DNA from: an uncultured Nostocoides sp.
GTDB lineage: Bacteria > Actinomycetota > Actinomycetes > Actinomycetales > Dermatophilaceae
Reading direction: 5' to 3'
Assembly: GCA_937907685.1 (NCBI GenBank)
Contig: CALCXF010000147.1
Coordinates: 1-57,455, forward strand
Length of the DNA stretch: 57,455 nucleotides
The notes under the pieces are model-generated. The model was not told the DNA's origin. It did no database searches and saw only the letters and a list, made by a program, of their open reading frames with translations. Of the stretch, positions 8,651 to 16,562 are shown one piece after another. Position 1 is the stretch's first letter. Each line of letters starts with the position of its first letter. A program made the translations under genes and the position numbers.

Positions 8651-9210
8651 GCCTCGACGACGTGACGGCACTGGTCCTCGCGGGCGGGTCGTCCCGACGT
8701 TTCGGGTCGGACAAGCTCTCCGCCCGGCTGCACGGCACCTCGGTGCTGGACCACCTGCTGACGTCGCTCCCTGAGGCGTGGACCGTCGTCGTCGTGGGCG
8801 CCCGCCGCGAGACCGCGCGCCGAGTGCAGTGGGCGCGTGAGGACCCGCCGGGTGGCGGCCCGCTGGCTGGGGTGGCTGCCGGCGTCCCGCTCGTCCCGAC
8901 CGAGATCGTCGCCGTGGTCGCCGGGGACATGCCGTATGCCGGTCCGCCCCTCGCCGAGCTCGTGGCCGCGCTGCGGAACCAGCCGCCGGACGTGGCCGGT
9001 GTCGTCGCCATGGACGACGGAGGCGACGCCAACCCGCTGCTGGCCGCCTACCGGACGGCGGCCCTCGCTCGAGCCATCCCCACACCGGCGCACGGGCACG
9101 CCGCGAAGCTCCTCCTCGGCCTTCCTCACACCGAGCTGAGCATCCACGGCGTGGCGGCCCGGGACGTCGACACGAGGGCCGACCTCGACGAGCTGGACCT
9201 CCCGAGCTGA
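8647..9210 (+). CDS. mobA: Molybdenum cofactor guanylyltransferase
   Basis: 187 residues, an NTP_transferase_3 Rossmann protein. The nucleotide-binding signature LVLAGGSSRRFGSDKL is at about residues 8-23, followed by EDPPGGGPLAG near 74 and the Mg-binding VVAGDMPYA near 99. It transfers GMP from GTP to molybdopterin to give MGD. Its GTG start overlaps the rarD stop by four bases. The length is normal for actinobacterial MobA. Its link to korAB is conserved in mycobacteria, but the reason for that link is unclear because Kor enzymes carry no molybdenum. Confidence 0.88.
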   Translation: MSLDDVTALVLAGGSSRRFGSDKLSARLHGTSVLDHLLTSLPEAWTVVVVGARRETARRVQWAREDPPGGGPLAGVAAGVPLVPTEIVAVVAGDMPYAGPPLAELVAALRNQPPDVAGVVAMDDGGDANPLLAAYRTAALARAIPTPAHGHAAKLLLGLPHTELSIHGVAARDVDTRADLDELDLPS

Positions 9211-9298
9211 CCAATGCCCCCCGGTGCGGCCCCCGAGGCCGCGTCCGAGGTGTGCCGGGTCGCACGGTCGGGTAGAGCGCGGCCGTGCGAGGACAGTC

Positions 9299-10012
9299 AT
9301 GACAGTTCGGGCGAACCAGCTGCCGGCGTCAGCCCGGCAGGTCGTCGACACGGCCGCATCCGCTGGCGGGACCCTTCTGGCGGCGGCGTTCGGCACCCTG
9401 GCGCGCGTGAGGCGCGGGCGGCCGCTGCACCCACAAGGGGCCACCTATGCCGCGACCGTCGCGATGACCGGCCAGGGGCTCACCGGGGTGCCCTGGCTCG
9501 ACGAGCGAGGGTTGCACAGGGTCACGGTGCGAGTGTCACGCTCTGCCGGCCTGCCCCTGTGGATGCCGGACGTCTACGGCATCGCCGTCCGGGCCCTGAT
9601 GCCCGACGAGACGGCGGTGGACCTGTTGTTCGCGACCACGGGCGACACGCCCACCGGCCGGTTCGTCCTGCACCCCCGACGAGGGGTGGAGAGGGGTCCG
9701 CTGTCGACGTTGATGCCGGTGCGCTCGGAACGTGGCCCTCTGCTCCTGCGGCTCGTCCCCGCGGTCCCCGGACCGGTGGAGGAGCTGTCGCTGCCCACCA
9801 CCTTGACACTGTCCTGTGCGATCGGAAGAGGAGCGTGGCACGACGTCGGTGTGCTCGCCGTGGGCGCGCCGCTCGGGCCGGACGCCGAGGCCGAACGCCA
9901 CGACCCCGTGCTCCACGAGCTCCCGGGCACCGAGCAGTACCCCACCCTTCGGCGGCTCCGGGAACCGGCCTACCGGGCCGCTCGCCGCGTGGGCACGAAG
10001 TCCCCCCAATAG
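9299..10012 (+). CDS. Catalase-superfamily-like protein of unknown function
   Basis: 237 residues. The pattern LHPQGATYAATVAM, TGVPWLDERG, VTVRVSRSAGLPLWMPDVYGIAVR, TPTGRFVLHP and the late LPGTEQYPTLRRLREPAYRAAR resembles the degenerate catalase-fold proteins of actinomycetes, in which phrases such as TGxPWLDE and RxSRxxGLPxxxPDxxGxAVR recur. I do not see the catalytic His and proximal Tyr of true catalases, so peroxide dismutation is doubtful. The ATG at 9299 has AGGA six bases upstream and is preferred to earlier in-frame starts. It stands alone after mobA and converges on the FAD oxidase gene. Confidence 0.55.
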   Translation: MTVRANQLPASARQVVDTAASAGGTLLAAAFGTLARVRRGRPLHPQGATYAATVAMTGQGLTGVPWLDERGLHRVTVRVSRSAGLPLWMPDVYGIAVRALMPDETAVDLLFATTGDTPTGRFVLHPRRGVERGPLSTLMPVRSERGPLLLRLVPAVPGPVEELSLPTTLTLSCAIGRGAWHDVGVLAVGAPLGPDAEAERHDPVLHELPGTEQYPTLRRLREPAYRAARRVGTKSPQ

Positions 10013-10018
10013 TCCGAG

Positions 10019-10038
10019 GGTCACCGGCGACGGTGACC
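10019..10038. terminator. Hairpin between convergent genes
   Basis: GGTCACCG, loop GCGA, CGGTGACC: a perfect 8-bp stem with a tetraloop, lying in the 42-bp gap between two converging genes. It can serve as a terminator for both, though there is no T-run, as is usual in high-GC actinomycetes. Confidence 0.55.
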
Positions 10039-10054
10039 GCCACTTGACTGGGGG

Positions 10055-11359
10055 TCAGTCGCCGAGCAGGTGGCGCACGTGGGCGTTGGTGAAGCGGCGC
10101 TCCGGGTCCAGGCGGTTCCGGACCTCCCGGAAGTCGTCGAAGCGCGCGTAGAGGTCGCCCAGCCGGTCGGCACCGAGCGAGTGGACCTTTCCCCAGTGCG
10201 GGCGCCCGGCGTGCTCCCTGACGATCGCCTCGAAGGCCCCGAAGAGGGGGCCTGAGTCCATCCGGTGGTACTGGTGCACCGCCACGTAGGCGCTGTCCCG
10301 CCCGTGGGCCGTCGAGAGCCAGATGTCATCGGAGGCGAGGAAGCGCACCTCCACGGGAAACGGCACGGGAGCAGCCGTCCGCGTGAACCACGCGCGGAGC
10401 TCCCGGAGCACGGCCTCCACCGAGTCGCGGGGCAGGGCGTACTCACTCTCGACGAAGCACACCTCGCGCGACGAGCAGAACACCCTCCACGAGTCGTCCG
10501 CGAACTCCCGCGCACCGAGCCCTCGGGCGGTGAGCCGGTTCATCCTGGGGACGAGGTGCGGCACAGCGGTGGCGAGGCGGTTGGCGGCCTCGAACACCCG
10601 GTTCGCCAGCAGGTCGTCGTCGAGCGTGGCCCGCCACCGCGCCAGCGGCCCGGGGCCTTCCCCGGGAGGCACGCGGTCGTTGCGCTTCACGAGCACCCGG
10701 TCGGTGTGGGGAAACCAGTGCAGGTCGAGGTGGTCGTGCGCGTCGGCCTCGCGGTCCAGGTGTGGCAGCAGGGCGTCGAGCGACTCGCCCGCCTCCTTGG
10801 CGTGCAGCCGGAAGGCCGGGACGCACTGCAGCTCGACCTCGGTGACGACGCCCAGCGCGCCGAGGCCGACGCGAGCCGCGGCGAACACCTCAGGTTCGGT
10901 CTCCGCCGAGCAGGACATCGACGACCCGTCAGCCAGCACGAGGGTGAGCCCGCTGACCGCCGCGGCGATGCCCTGGAACCGGACACCGGTGCCGTGGGTG
11001 CCGGTGGCGATGGCCCCACTGATGGTCTGGCGGTCGATGTCGCCGAGGTTGGGCAGGGCGAGCCCCACCGCCTGGAGGGCGGGGTTGAGCACGGACAGGG
11101 GTGTCCCTGCGAGCACGCCCACCCGCCGCTGCTCGGCGTCGACCGCGACGATGCCGCTCAGCCCGTCGAGGTGGAGGAGCAGCCCATCGGTGGCGACGAG
11201 CGGCGTGAAGGAGTGGCCGGAGCCGGCGACGCGGACCTCCGTCCCGCGGCGCCCGGCATCCACGACGGCCGTGGCCACCTCGTCCGCCGTGGTCGCGTGC
11301 CGCACCTCCGAGGGGTGGGCGACCACGGTGCCCGCCCAGTTCCGCCAGGGCTCGCTCAC
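10055..11359 (-). CDS. FAD-linked sugar-1,4-lactone oxidase (ALO/gulonolactone oxidase family)
   Basis: 434 residues. An N-terminal FAD_binding_4 domain (about 10-175) holds VRVAGSGHSFTPL, whose His is the usual covalent flavin site, and the DIDRQTISGAIATGTHGTG loop. The C-terminal ALO domain (about 180-434) includes LHWFPHTDRVLVKRND and ends with HWGKVHSLG, typical of D-arabinono-lactone or alditol oxidases. Such enzymes oxidise polyols or sugar lactones with O2 or another acceptor. The GTG at 11359 overlaps the stop of the upstream aldolase gene by four bases; a slightly earlier GTG at 11368 is also possible. The two genes probably act in one carbohydrate or amino-acid side pathway. Confidence 0.82.
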   Translation of the reverse strand: MSEPWRNWAGTVVAHPSEVRHATTADEVATAVVDAGRRGTEVRVAGSGHSFTPLVATDGLLLHLDGLSGIVAVDAEQRRVGVLAGTPLSVLNPALQAVGLALPNLGDIDRQTISGAIATGTHGTGVRFQGIAAAVSGLTLVLADGSSMSCSAETEPEVFAAARVGLGALGVVTEVELQCVPAFRLHAKEAGESLDALLPHLDREADAHDHLDLHWFPHTDRVLVKRNDRVPPGEGPGPLARWRATLDDDLLANRVFEAANRLATAVPHLVPRMNRLTARGLGAREFADDSWRVFCSSREVCFVESEYALPRDSVEAVLRELRAWFTRTAAPVPFPVEVRFLASDDIWLSTAHGRDSAYVAVHQYHRMDSGPLFGAFEAIVREHAGRPHWGKVHSLGADRLGDLYARFDDFREVRNRLDPERRFTNAHVRHLLGD

Positions 11360-12510
11360 CCGAAGCACCGCCCCTCGCCCCGGTAGCTCGGCACCGAGTC
11401 GACGAGCCGACCGCCGGAGACGAGGTGGACGGTCGTGAAGCGCTCGAGCAGCTCACCCGCCTTGGCGCCACGCATCCAGACCCGTTCACCGAGCTGCAGG
11501 TCGTCGGCGCCATCGCCCCGCAGCGGGGTCTGCACCTCGCCGGTCCCCTCGGCACGCACGAGGGACAGCCCCCGGCGCACGGGTGAGGGCACGCGCGACC
11601 AGCCGGGCTCACCGCTCGCGACGTAACCCCCGCCGTATGCCGTGACGAGACCCCGTGCCGGTCGCCGGACGACCGGTAGGGCGAAGGCCATGGCGGGTTG
11701 CGGCCGGAAGTCGTCGTAGCCGTCGAAGAGCGTCGGACCGTAGAGTCCGGACCCGGCGGCGAGCTCGGTGACGACGCGGTCCTCGCCGAAGAGGTGCAGG
11801 CTGCCGGTGCCACCCGCGTTGACGAACCGCAGGTCCACTTCCGGCCGGACCGCGTCGACCACCGCCGCGCGGCGCTGCTCGAGGTGCCGGACGGACCGGC
11901 GCTTGACCGCGCGCACGTGCGGTCCGGCATCCGGCAGCCCGGCCACCTGGGCGTCGTAGAACATCACGCCACGCACGTCCAGCCCGACCCCGGCCGCGGC
12001 GCGCACGACGGCGAGTGCCTCGGCCGGCGAGCGTGTCGGCGACCGCCGGACCCCGAGGTGCAGCCGGGACAGGCGCAGCGAGGCGTCCACGTCGACGGCC
12101 ACCCCCAGGCCGACGACACCGGCACCCAGCACGTCCCGCAGCCAGCGCACGTGCTCGACGCTGTCGATCGTCACGGTGACCTCGGCGCGGAGGAGGTCGT
12201 CGGTCGCCACCTCGTGCAGTGCCGGAACGTCGACGCTCGGGTAGGCGACGAAGATGTCGCGCACACCCTCCCTCGCCAGCCACAGCGCCTCCGGCACGGC
12301 ATACGCCATGACGCCGGCGAAACCCGGGTTGCCGAGGACGCGGTCGAGGAGGGCGCGGCAGCGCACCGACTTCGAGGCGACGCGCACGGGGAGCCCGCCG
12401 GCGCGCCGCACGAGGTCGTCGGCGTTGGCGTCGAAGGCGTCGAGGTCGACGGCGACAAGAGGGGCGGGCAGGCCTGCCGTCGCCCTGGCCCAGTGGTCCT
12501 CGCCGGTCAC
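11356..12510 (-). CDS. Amino acid deaminase/aldolase, alanine racemase-like fold (D-threonine aldolase type)
   Basis: 384 residues. The N-terminal PLP barrel resembles alanine racemase: TPLVAVDLDAFDAN-like opening (PAPLVAVDLDAFDAN) and VRVASKSVRC, whose Lys should form the Schiff base. GVMAYAVPEALWLA, GVAVDVDASLRLSRLHLG and VNAGGTGSL follow along the barrel. The C-terminal beta domain has YGGGYVASG and the Glu/Arg-rich GERVWMRGAKAGEL. Actinobacterial relatives are annotated as D-threonine aldolase or D-serine deaminase. The substrate cannot be fixed from sequence. It is the first gene of a two-gene operon with the FAD oxidase and starts with GTG; TAGGGT seven bases upstream suggests a leaderless mRNA. 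Confidence 0.78.
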   Translation of the reverse strand: MTGEDHWARATAGLPAPLVAVDLDAFDANADDLVRRAGGLPVRVASKSVRCRALLDRVLGNPGFAGVMAYAVPEALWLAREGVRDIFVAYPSVDVPALHEVATDDLLRAEVTVTIDSVEHVRWLRDVLGAGVVGLGVAVDVDASLRLSRLHLGVRRSPTRSPAEALAVVRAAAGVGLDVRGVMFYDAQVAGLPDAGPHVRAVKRRSVRHLEQRRAAVVDAVRPEVDLRFVNAGGTGSLHLFGEDRVVTELAAGSGLYGPTLFDGYDDFRPQPAMAFALPVVRRPARGLVTAYGGGYVASGEPGWSRVPSPVRRGLSLVRAEGTGEVQTPLRGDGADDLQLGERVWMRGAKAGELLERFTTVHLVSGGRLVDSVPSYRGEGRCFG

Positions 12511-12517
12511 GGTGCCG

Positions 12518-12523
12518 ACCCTA
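12518..12523 (-). promoter_or_regulatory. Putative -10 element of a leaderless promoter (aldolase-FAD oxidase operon)
   Basis: TAGGGT, seven bases before the GTG at 12510, with no Shine-Dalgarno. It fits the TAnnnT pattern repeated through the window. Confidence 0.38.
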
Positions 12524-12588
12524 GTGCGATGGCTTCGCCGGGACCGACGACCTCGACAGCTTCGTCGGCGACTCCCCTCGCACTCGGC

Positions 12589-13368
12589 TCAGGTCCAGGC
12601 GCCCCGGTGGTCGATGGTGAGCGCGCCCGTCTCCACGACCTCGGCGGCGATGTCTGCGAGTTTGCGGTTCGAGTTCTGGCTGGCGACGCGCAGCACATCG
12701 AACGCCTCTTCGCGGGTGAACCGGTGGTGCTGCATGAGGATGCCCATGGCCATCCCGATCTCACGGTTGCTCCGCAGAGCCTTGGTCAGGGTCCCGGCAC
12801 GATGCGACGCCAAGGACTGGGAAAGCGCCAGACCACCATGGGTCGCGAGGATCAAGGCCACCCCCACCGCCGCCCGGTCGAAGGCGTCGTACTCGTCGGA
12901 GTACAGGTTGAGCCCGGCCACGACGCCGCCCTCGTCCTGCAGGTGCAGTCGCTGCGCCAGCACGCTGTTCACTCCCACCTCGGTGCTGACGCGCTGGCCC
13001 CATTCTCTCCAGCGGGGATCGCTGCAGACCTTCCCCGTCACGTACACGGAGTCCTGGAGCACCGCGTCCACGCAGGGACCCGAACCGATCTCGTACTGCA
13101 ACACGTCGGCGCGGACTGCCTTGTCGTCCGTTGACGCGGCCGTGGTGAACCGGCCGCCGCGAAGCATGCTGACGCTGGCCCACCGCACCCCGGGCACCCG
13201 CTCGACAGCCACGAGCACCAGCCGGTCCAACGGCCCGTCGTCACTTTCGCCCTCGGCGACCCGCTCCGACAACGCCCGCATTCCCGCAGCGACCTCAACG
13301 AGGTCGTAGTCCGTGGTCCGTGTGAGCGGGGGTGTAGCGCCGACGTGGACCTGCTCTGGCGGTTTCAT
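12589..13368 (-). CDS. GAF and ANTAR domain RNA-binding regulator
   Basis: 259 residues. A GAF sensor domain spans about 45-180 (VPGVRWASVSMLRGGRF, YEIGSGPCVDAVLQ, GVNSVLAQRLHLQ, LNLYSDEYDAFD). The ANTAR helical domain follows at about 190-250 (LTKALRSNREIGMAMGILM, FTREEAFDVLRVASQNSNRKLADIAAEVV). ANTAR proteins bind paired RNA hexaloops and prevent transcription termination, with GAF giving ligand, redox or light control. No paired-hexaloop target is obvious next to the gene. It is monocistronic, and its partner operon is unknown. Confidence 0.88.
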   Translation of the reverse strand: MKPPEQVHVGATPPLTRTTDYDLVEVAAGMRALSERVAEGESDDGPLDRLVLVAVERVPGVRWASVSMLRGGRFTTAASTDDKAVRADVLQYEIGSGPCVDAVLQDSVYVTGKVCSDPRWREWGQRVSTEVGVNSVLAQRLHLQDEGGVVAGLNLYSDEYDAFDRAAVGVALILATHGGLALSQSLASHRAGTLTKALRSNREIGMAMGILMQHHRFTREEAFDVLRVASQNSNRKLADIAAEVVETGALTIDHRGAWT

Positions 13369-13551
13369 GGACCCTCGATCCTCAACAAGAATGGAGGCGG
13401 GCGCGGTCCACTTCTTTCAGTATGCGCTCAGAAGGGCCGAGGGCGCCGAGTAGCGGGTGCCTGATCTGCGCGGGCCAACCTGCCCGCCTCGAGGGGACCC
13501 TTCCTCCCCGGGCGAACCCGAGCTGGGCTCGGGTTCCGAGCGTGTGGTTCG

Positions 13552-13821
13552 TCATCCGACTTCGTGCGGTGACGGCGCGGCTCGGCCTCCCTCAGGGGTG
13601 GCGTCCACGAGCCAGGAGGCCGCGGGCGCAGGGGCGTCCTCGGCGCTCGTGTGTGGGCAGCTCGCGAGGATCGGCTCATGGAATGGGCACGTGACGCTCT
13701 CGTCAGGGACCGGCGTCCCTTGCACGTCGAACGCCCGGCCACACTCGCTGCACCGCCCCGGCGGTGCCGTCTGCTGGCTCCACGCCTCGGAGCTCTGGGT
13801 GCATTCGGTGCACAGCCTCAT
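13552..13821 (-). CDS. Small Cys-rich, zinc-ribbon-like hypothetical protein
   Basis: 89 residues from the ATG at 13821, with AAGGG about ten bases upstream. Cys pairs CTEC (residues 4-7) and CSEC (24-27) flank a 16-residue spacer and form a likely zinc ribbon. A further VTCPFHEP and SCPH sit near the middle. The C-terminal third is Ala/Pro-rich and disordered. I recognise no named family. Overlapping frames on both strands are open, so the call rests on the Cys spacing and start context. Confidence 0.4.
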   Translation of the reverse strand: MRLCTECTQSSEAWSQQTAPPGRCSECGRAFDVQGTPVPDESVTCPFHEPILASCPHTSAEDAPAPAASWLVDATPEGGRAAPSPHEVG

Positions 13822-13983
13822 GACGCACGACCCTTCTGATGGAGATCCATGCATGGCGATGTGCACCAGGGAGGCAGCCTCCACCACGCATCCGACACCC
13901 CTGAAGACGCCGCCGGCGCCTCGCCATGACGCGGGTTGGGCGCGGTCGTCCGGCCGTGGAGCGAAAGAGCTCCGTCGCAGACG

Positions 13984-15012
13984 TCAGCCGACTCGGGTGA
14001 CCACGCCGGTCGCCAAGGCGTGCAGTGCGTCCTTGGCGTCGCTGCCGGGGAGGTGGACGAGCACGTCCTGCGCGGAACGTGCCACGGCGTGGGTGTGCTC
14101 GCGGGCGCGGTCCATGGCCGGGTGGACCCGGAGCAGGGCCAGCGCCTCGCTCACGTCGGCGTCGTCCGTGAGGTCGCCGGTGAGCAACGCCCGCAGCCGT
14201 GCGTCACGAGGATCCGTGGAGGCGAGCACGTGCAGGACGGGCAGGGTCTGCTTGCCCTCGCGCAGGTCGGTCCCCGGCCGCTTGCCGGTCTCGTCCGTCT
14301 CGGACGCGATGTCGATGAGGTCGTCGGCGAGCTGGAAGGCGATGCCGAGGCGCTCGCCGTACTCGCTCATCGTCGCGACGACCTCGGGTGGGCATCCCCC
14401 GAACATGGCGCCGTACCGGGCGGCCGTCGCGATGAGCACGCCGGTCTTGTCGGCCAGCACGTTGAGGTAGTAGTCGACCGGGTCGGTGCCGGCGGGAGCG
14501 GGGCGGGCATCGCGGATCTGGCCGGAGCAGAGCCGCACGAAGGTCTGGGCCTGGATCTTGACCGCACGCGGACCGAGGTCCGCGACGATGTCCGAGGCGG
14601 TGCCGAAGAGCAGGTCGCCGACGAGGATCGCCGTCGAGTTGCCGTAGGTGGAGTTCGCGCTCGGGGCGCCGCGCCGCAGGTCGGCCTCGTCCATGACGTC
14701 GTCGTGGTAGAGGGAGGCGAGGTGGGTCAGCTCCACACCCGCCGCGGCGGCCACGACGCGCTCGTCGATGCCGCGGCCGAGCTCGGCCGCCAGCAGAGTG
14801 AGCAACGGCCGGAACCGCTTGCCACCGGCGGCGGTGAGGTGCGAGCCGGCCTCGGCGATGAAGGGGTCCTCGTGGTCGACACGGAGCTCGATGAGGTCGT
14901 TGACGGCGTTGAGGCCATCGGTGAGCCGGGCCCGCAGCCGGTCGGAGGCACCGGGCAGCTCCAGCACCGACGGGGTGCCCCGCTGCGCCGGTTCCGCGGT
15001 CACCGGGGTCAC
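13984..15012 (-). CDS. Polyprenyl (heptaprenyl/octaprenyl-type) diphosphate synthase
   Basis: 342 residues, trans-isoprenyl synthase fold. The first Asp-rich motif is DDVMD at residues 104-108 and the second DDLID at 230-234. GGKRFRP (64-70) binds IPP, and QLADDLIDIASETDETGKRPGTDL is the usual second-motif context. It elongates farnesyl diphosphate to the long prenyl tail of menaquinone. The GTG start overlaps the nuoN stop by four bases, so it is the last cistron of the nuo operon. This directly ties quinone-tail synthesis to complex I expression. Tail length cannot be read from sequence with confidence. Confidence 0.88.
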   Translation of the reverse strand: MTPVTAEPAQRGTPSVLELPGASDRLRARLTDGLNAVNDLIELRVDHEDPFIAEAGSHLTAAGGKRFRPLLTLLAAELGRGIDERVVAAAAGVELTHLASLYHDDVMDEADLRRGAPSANSTYGNSTAILVGDLLFGTASDIVADLGPRAVKIQAQTFVRLCSGQIRDARPAPAGTDPVDYYLNVLADKTGVLIATAARYGAMFGGCPPEVVATMSEYGERLGIAFQLADDLIDIASETDETGKRPGTDLREGKQTLPVLHVLASTDPRDARLRALLTGDLTDDADVSEALALLRVHPAMDRAREHTHAVARSAQDVLVHLPGSDAKDALHALATGVVTRVG

Positions 15013-16562
15013 AGGAGGAACTCGGACGCCGAGCTCGCGAGGTCGAGGGCCAGCCCCGGGATGATGCCGGCGACCACGGTGACGAGCACACCGACGGTGA
15101 TGGCGACGGTCGAGGGGATGGACGGAACGAGGGCGACGACGTCATCACCGGTGGGGTCGGTGAAGTACATGAGGACGATGAGGCGGATGTACACGAAGGC
15201 CGTCACCGCCGAGGCGAGGACGCCAATGACGACGAGCACCGTGCCCGTCGTCCCCGATGCCACCGCGGGCGCGAAGGCCGCGTACTTCGCGGTGAACCCC
15301 GACGTCAGCGGGATCCCGGCGAAGGCGAGGAGGAGGAAGGCGAACGTCCCGGCCACGACGGGGTGCCGTCGTCCGAGACCGGCCCACTGGGACAGGTGTG
15401 ACGCCTCCGAGCCGCCCTGTCGGACCATCGCGACGATGCCGAAGGCCGCGACCGTCATGAAGCCGTATGCCACGAGGTAGAAGAGGACACCGCCGATCCC
15501 GGCCTGCGAGAACGCCAGCACGCCGACGAGGATGAAGCCCGCGTGCGCGATCGACGAGTACGCGAGGAGACGCTTGACGTCGGTCTGGGTCACCGAGAGG
15601 ACGGCGCCGACGACCATGGTGAGGGCTGCGACGACGACCAGGCCCATCTCCCAGTCCCAGCGGTTCGCGCCGACGCCGACGTAGGCGAGCCGCAGGAGCG
15701 CCCCGAACGCGGCGATCTTCGTGCAGGCGGCCATGAACCCGGTCACCGGGGTCGGCGCCCCCTGGTAGACGTCCGGGGTCCAGGAGTGGAACGGCACCGC
15801 ACCGATCTTGAAGAGCAGGCCCACCATCGTGAGGACGACCCCTGGGACCAGGAGCCCGTCGAGGTCACCGGATGCCGTGGAGATGGCGGTCGAGATCGCC
15901 TCGAGGTCGCCCGACCCGGCATACCCGTAGAGGAGTGCGGCACCGAAGAGGAAGAACGCGCTCGAGAATCCTCCGAGGAGGAAGTACTTCAGGGCCGCCT
16001 CCTGGGAGAGCAGGCGGCGGCGGCGAGCCAGGCCGGTCATGACGTACAGCGGCAGGGAGAGCACCTCGAGGCCGACGAACATCGTGATGAGGTCGTTCGC
16101 GGTGACGAACACCATCATGCCCAGGACGGCGAAGAGCGTGAGGGGGAAGACCTCGGACGTCGCGTAGCCCGCCCGCGTCGCCGTGTCCTCCTGCGCCGAG
16201 CCGGGTGTCGACGACCCCATCGGCGTGAAGGCGTCCGCTCCGACCCCGCCGAAGCGTTCCGCCATCACGAGGACGGCGAGAGCCGACAGGACGAGGAGGG
16301 CGCCCATGAGGAAGAGGGAGACGCCGTCGACGACGACGGAGCCACCGAGGGTGACGGTCATCGACTCACGCGACCAGAGCAGGAGAACCACGAATGCCGC
16401 GAGCAGCGTCAGCGTCGTGAGCCAGACCTGGATGCGGTGTCGGCTCCGGCGAGGCGCGAAGGCCTCGACGAGCACGCCGACGAGCGCGCCGGCGGCGACG
16501 ATGAGCATCGGCGCGACGGCGGCGTAGTCGACCTGGACGGCCTGGAACTCGGCGGCGGGCAT
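15009..16562 (-). CDS. nuoN: NADH-quinone oxidoreductase subunit N
   Basis: 517 residues with about 14 membrane helices, an antiporter-like proton-pumping subunit of the complex I membrane arm. Recognisable are FVGLEVLSLPLYVMTGL, LKYFLLGGFSSAFFLFGAALLYG (helix 5-6 region), KIGAVPFHSWTPDVYQGAPTPVTGF and DVKRLLAYSSIAHAGFILVG. The ATG shares one base with the nuoM stop (TGATG), and its stop overlaps the polyprenyl synthase start. A cytoplasmic insert near residues 95-130 (Gly/Ser/Thr-rich) is longer than in E. coli but common in actinomycetes. Confidence 0.93.
   Translation of the reverse strand: MPAAEFQAVQVDYAAVAPMLIVAAGALVGVLVEAFAPRRSRHRIQVWLTTLTLLAAFVVLLLWSRESMTVTLGGSVVVDGVSLFLMGALLVLSALAVLVMAERFGGVGADAFTPMGSSTPGSAQEDTATRAGYATSEVFPLTLFAVLGMMVFVTANDLITMFVGLEVLSLPLYVMTGLARRRRLLSQEAALKYFLLGGFSSAFFLFGAALLYGYAGSGDLEAISTAISTASGDLDGLLVPGVVLTMVGLLFKIGAVPFHSWTPDVYQGAPTPVTGFMAACTKIAAFGALLRLAYVGVGANRWDWEMGLVVVAALTMVVGAVLSVTQTDVKRLLAYSSIAHAGFILVGVLAFSQAGIGGVLFYLVAYGFMTVAAFGIVAMVRQGGSEASHLSQWAGLGRRHPVVAGTFAFLLLAFAGIPLTSGFTAKYAAFAPAVASGTTGTVLVVIGVLASAVTAFVYIRLIVLMYFTDPTGDDVVALVPSIPSTVAITVGVLVTVVAGIIPGLALDLASSASEFLL

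Noticed and set aside
13422-13742. Open frames on both strands between the ANTAR gene and the small Cys-rich gene
   Set aside because: Basic, repetitive composition without domains or ribosome sites; best explained as non-coding high-GC sequence.
13957-13972. Short GGAGC/GCTCC hairpin downstream of the polyprenyl synthase as the nuo operon terminator
   Set aside because: Only a 5-bp stem; too weak to call, although the operon should end in this region.
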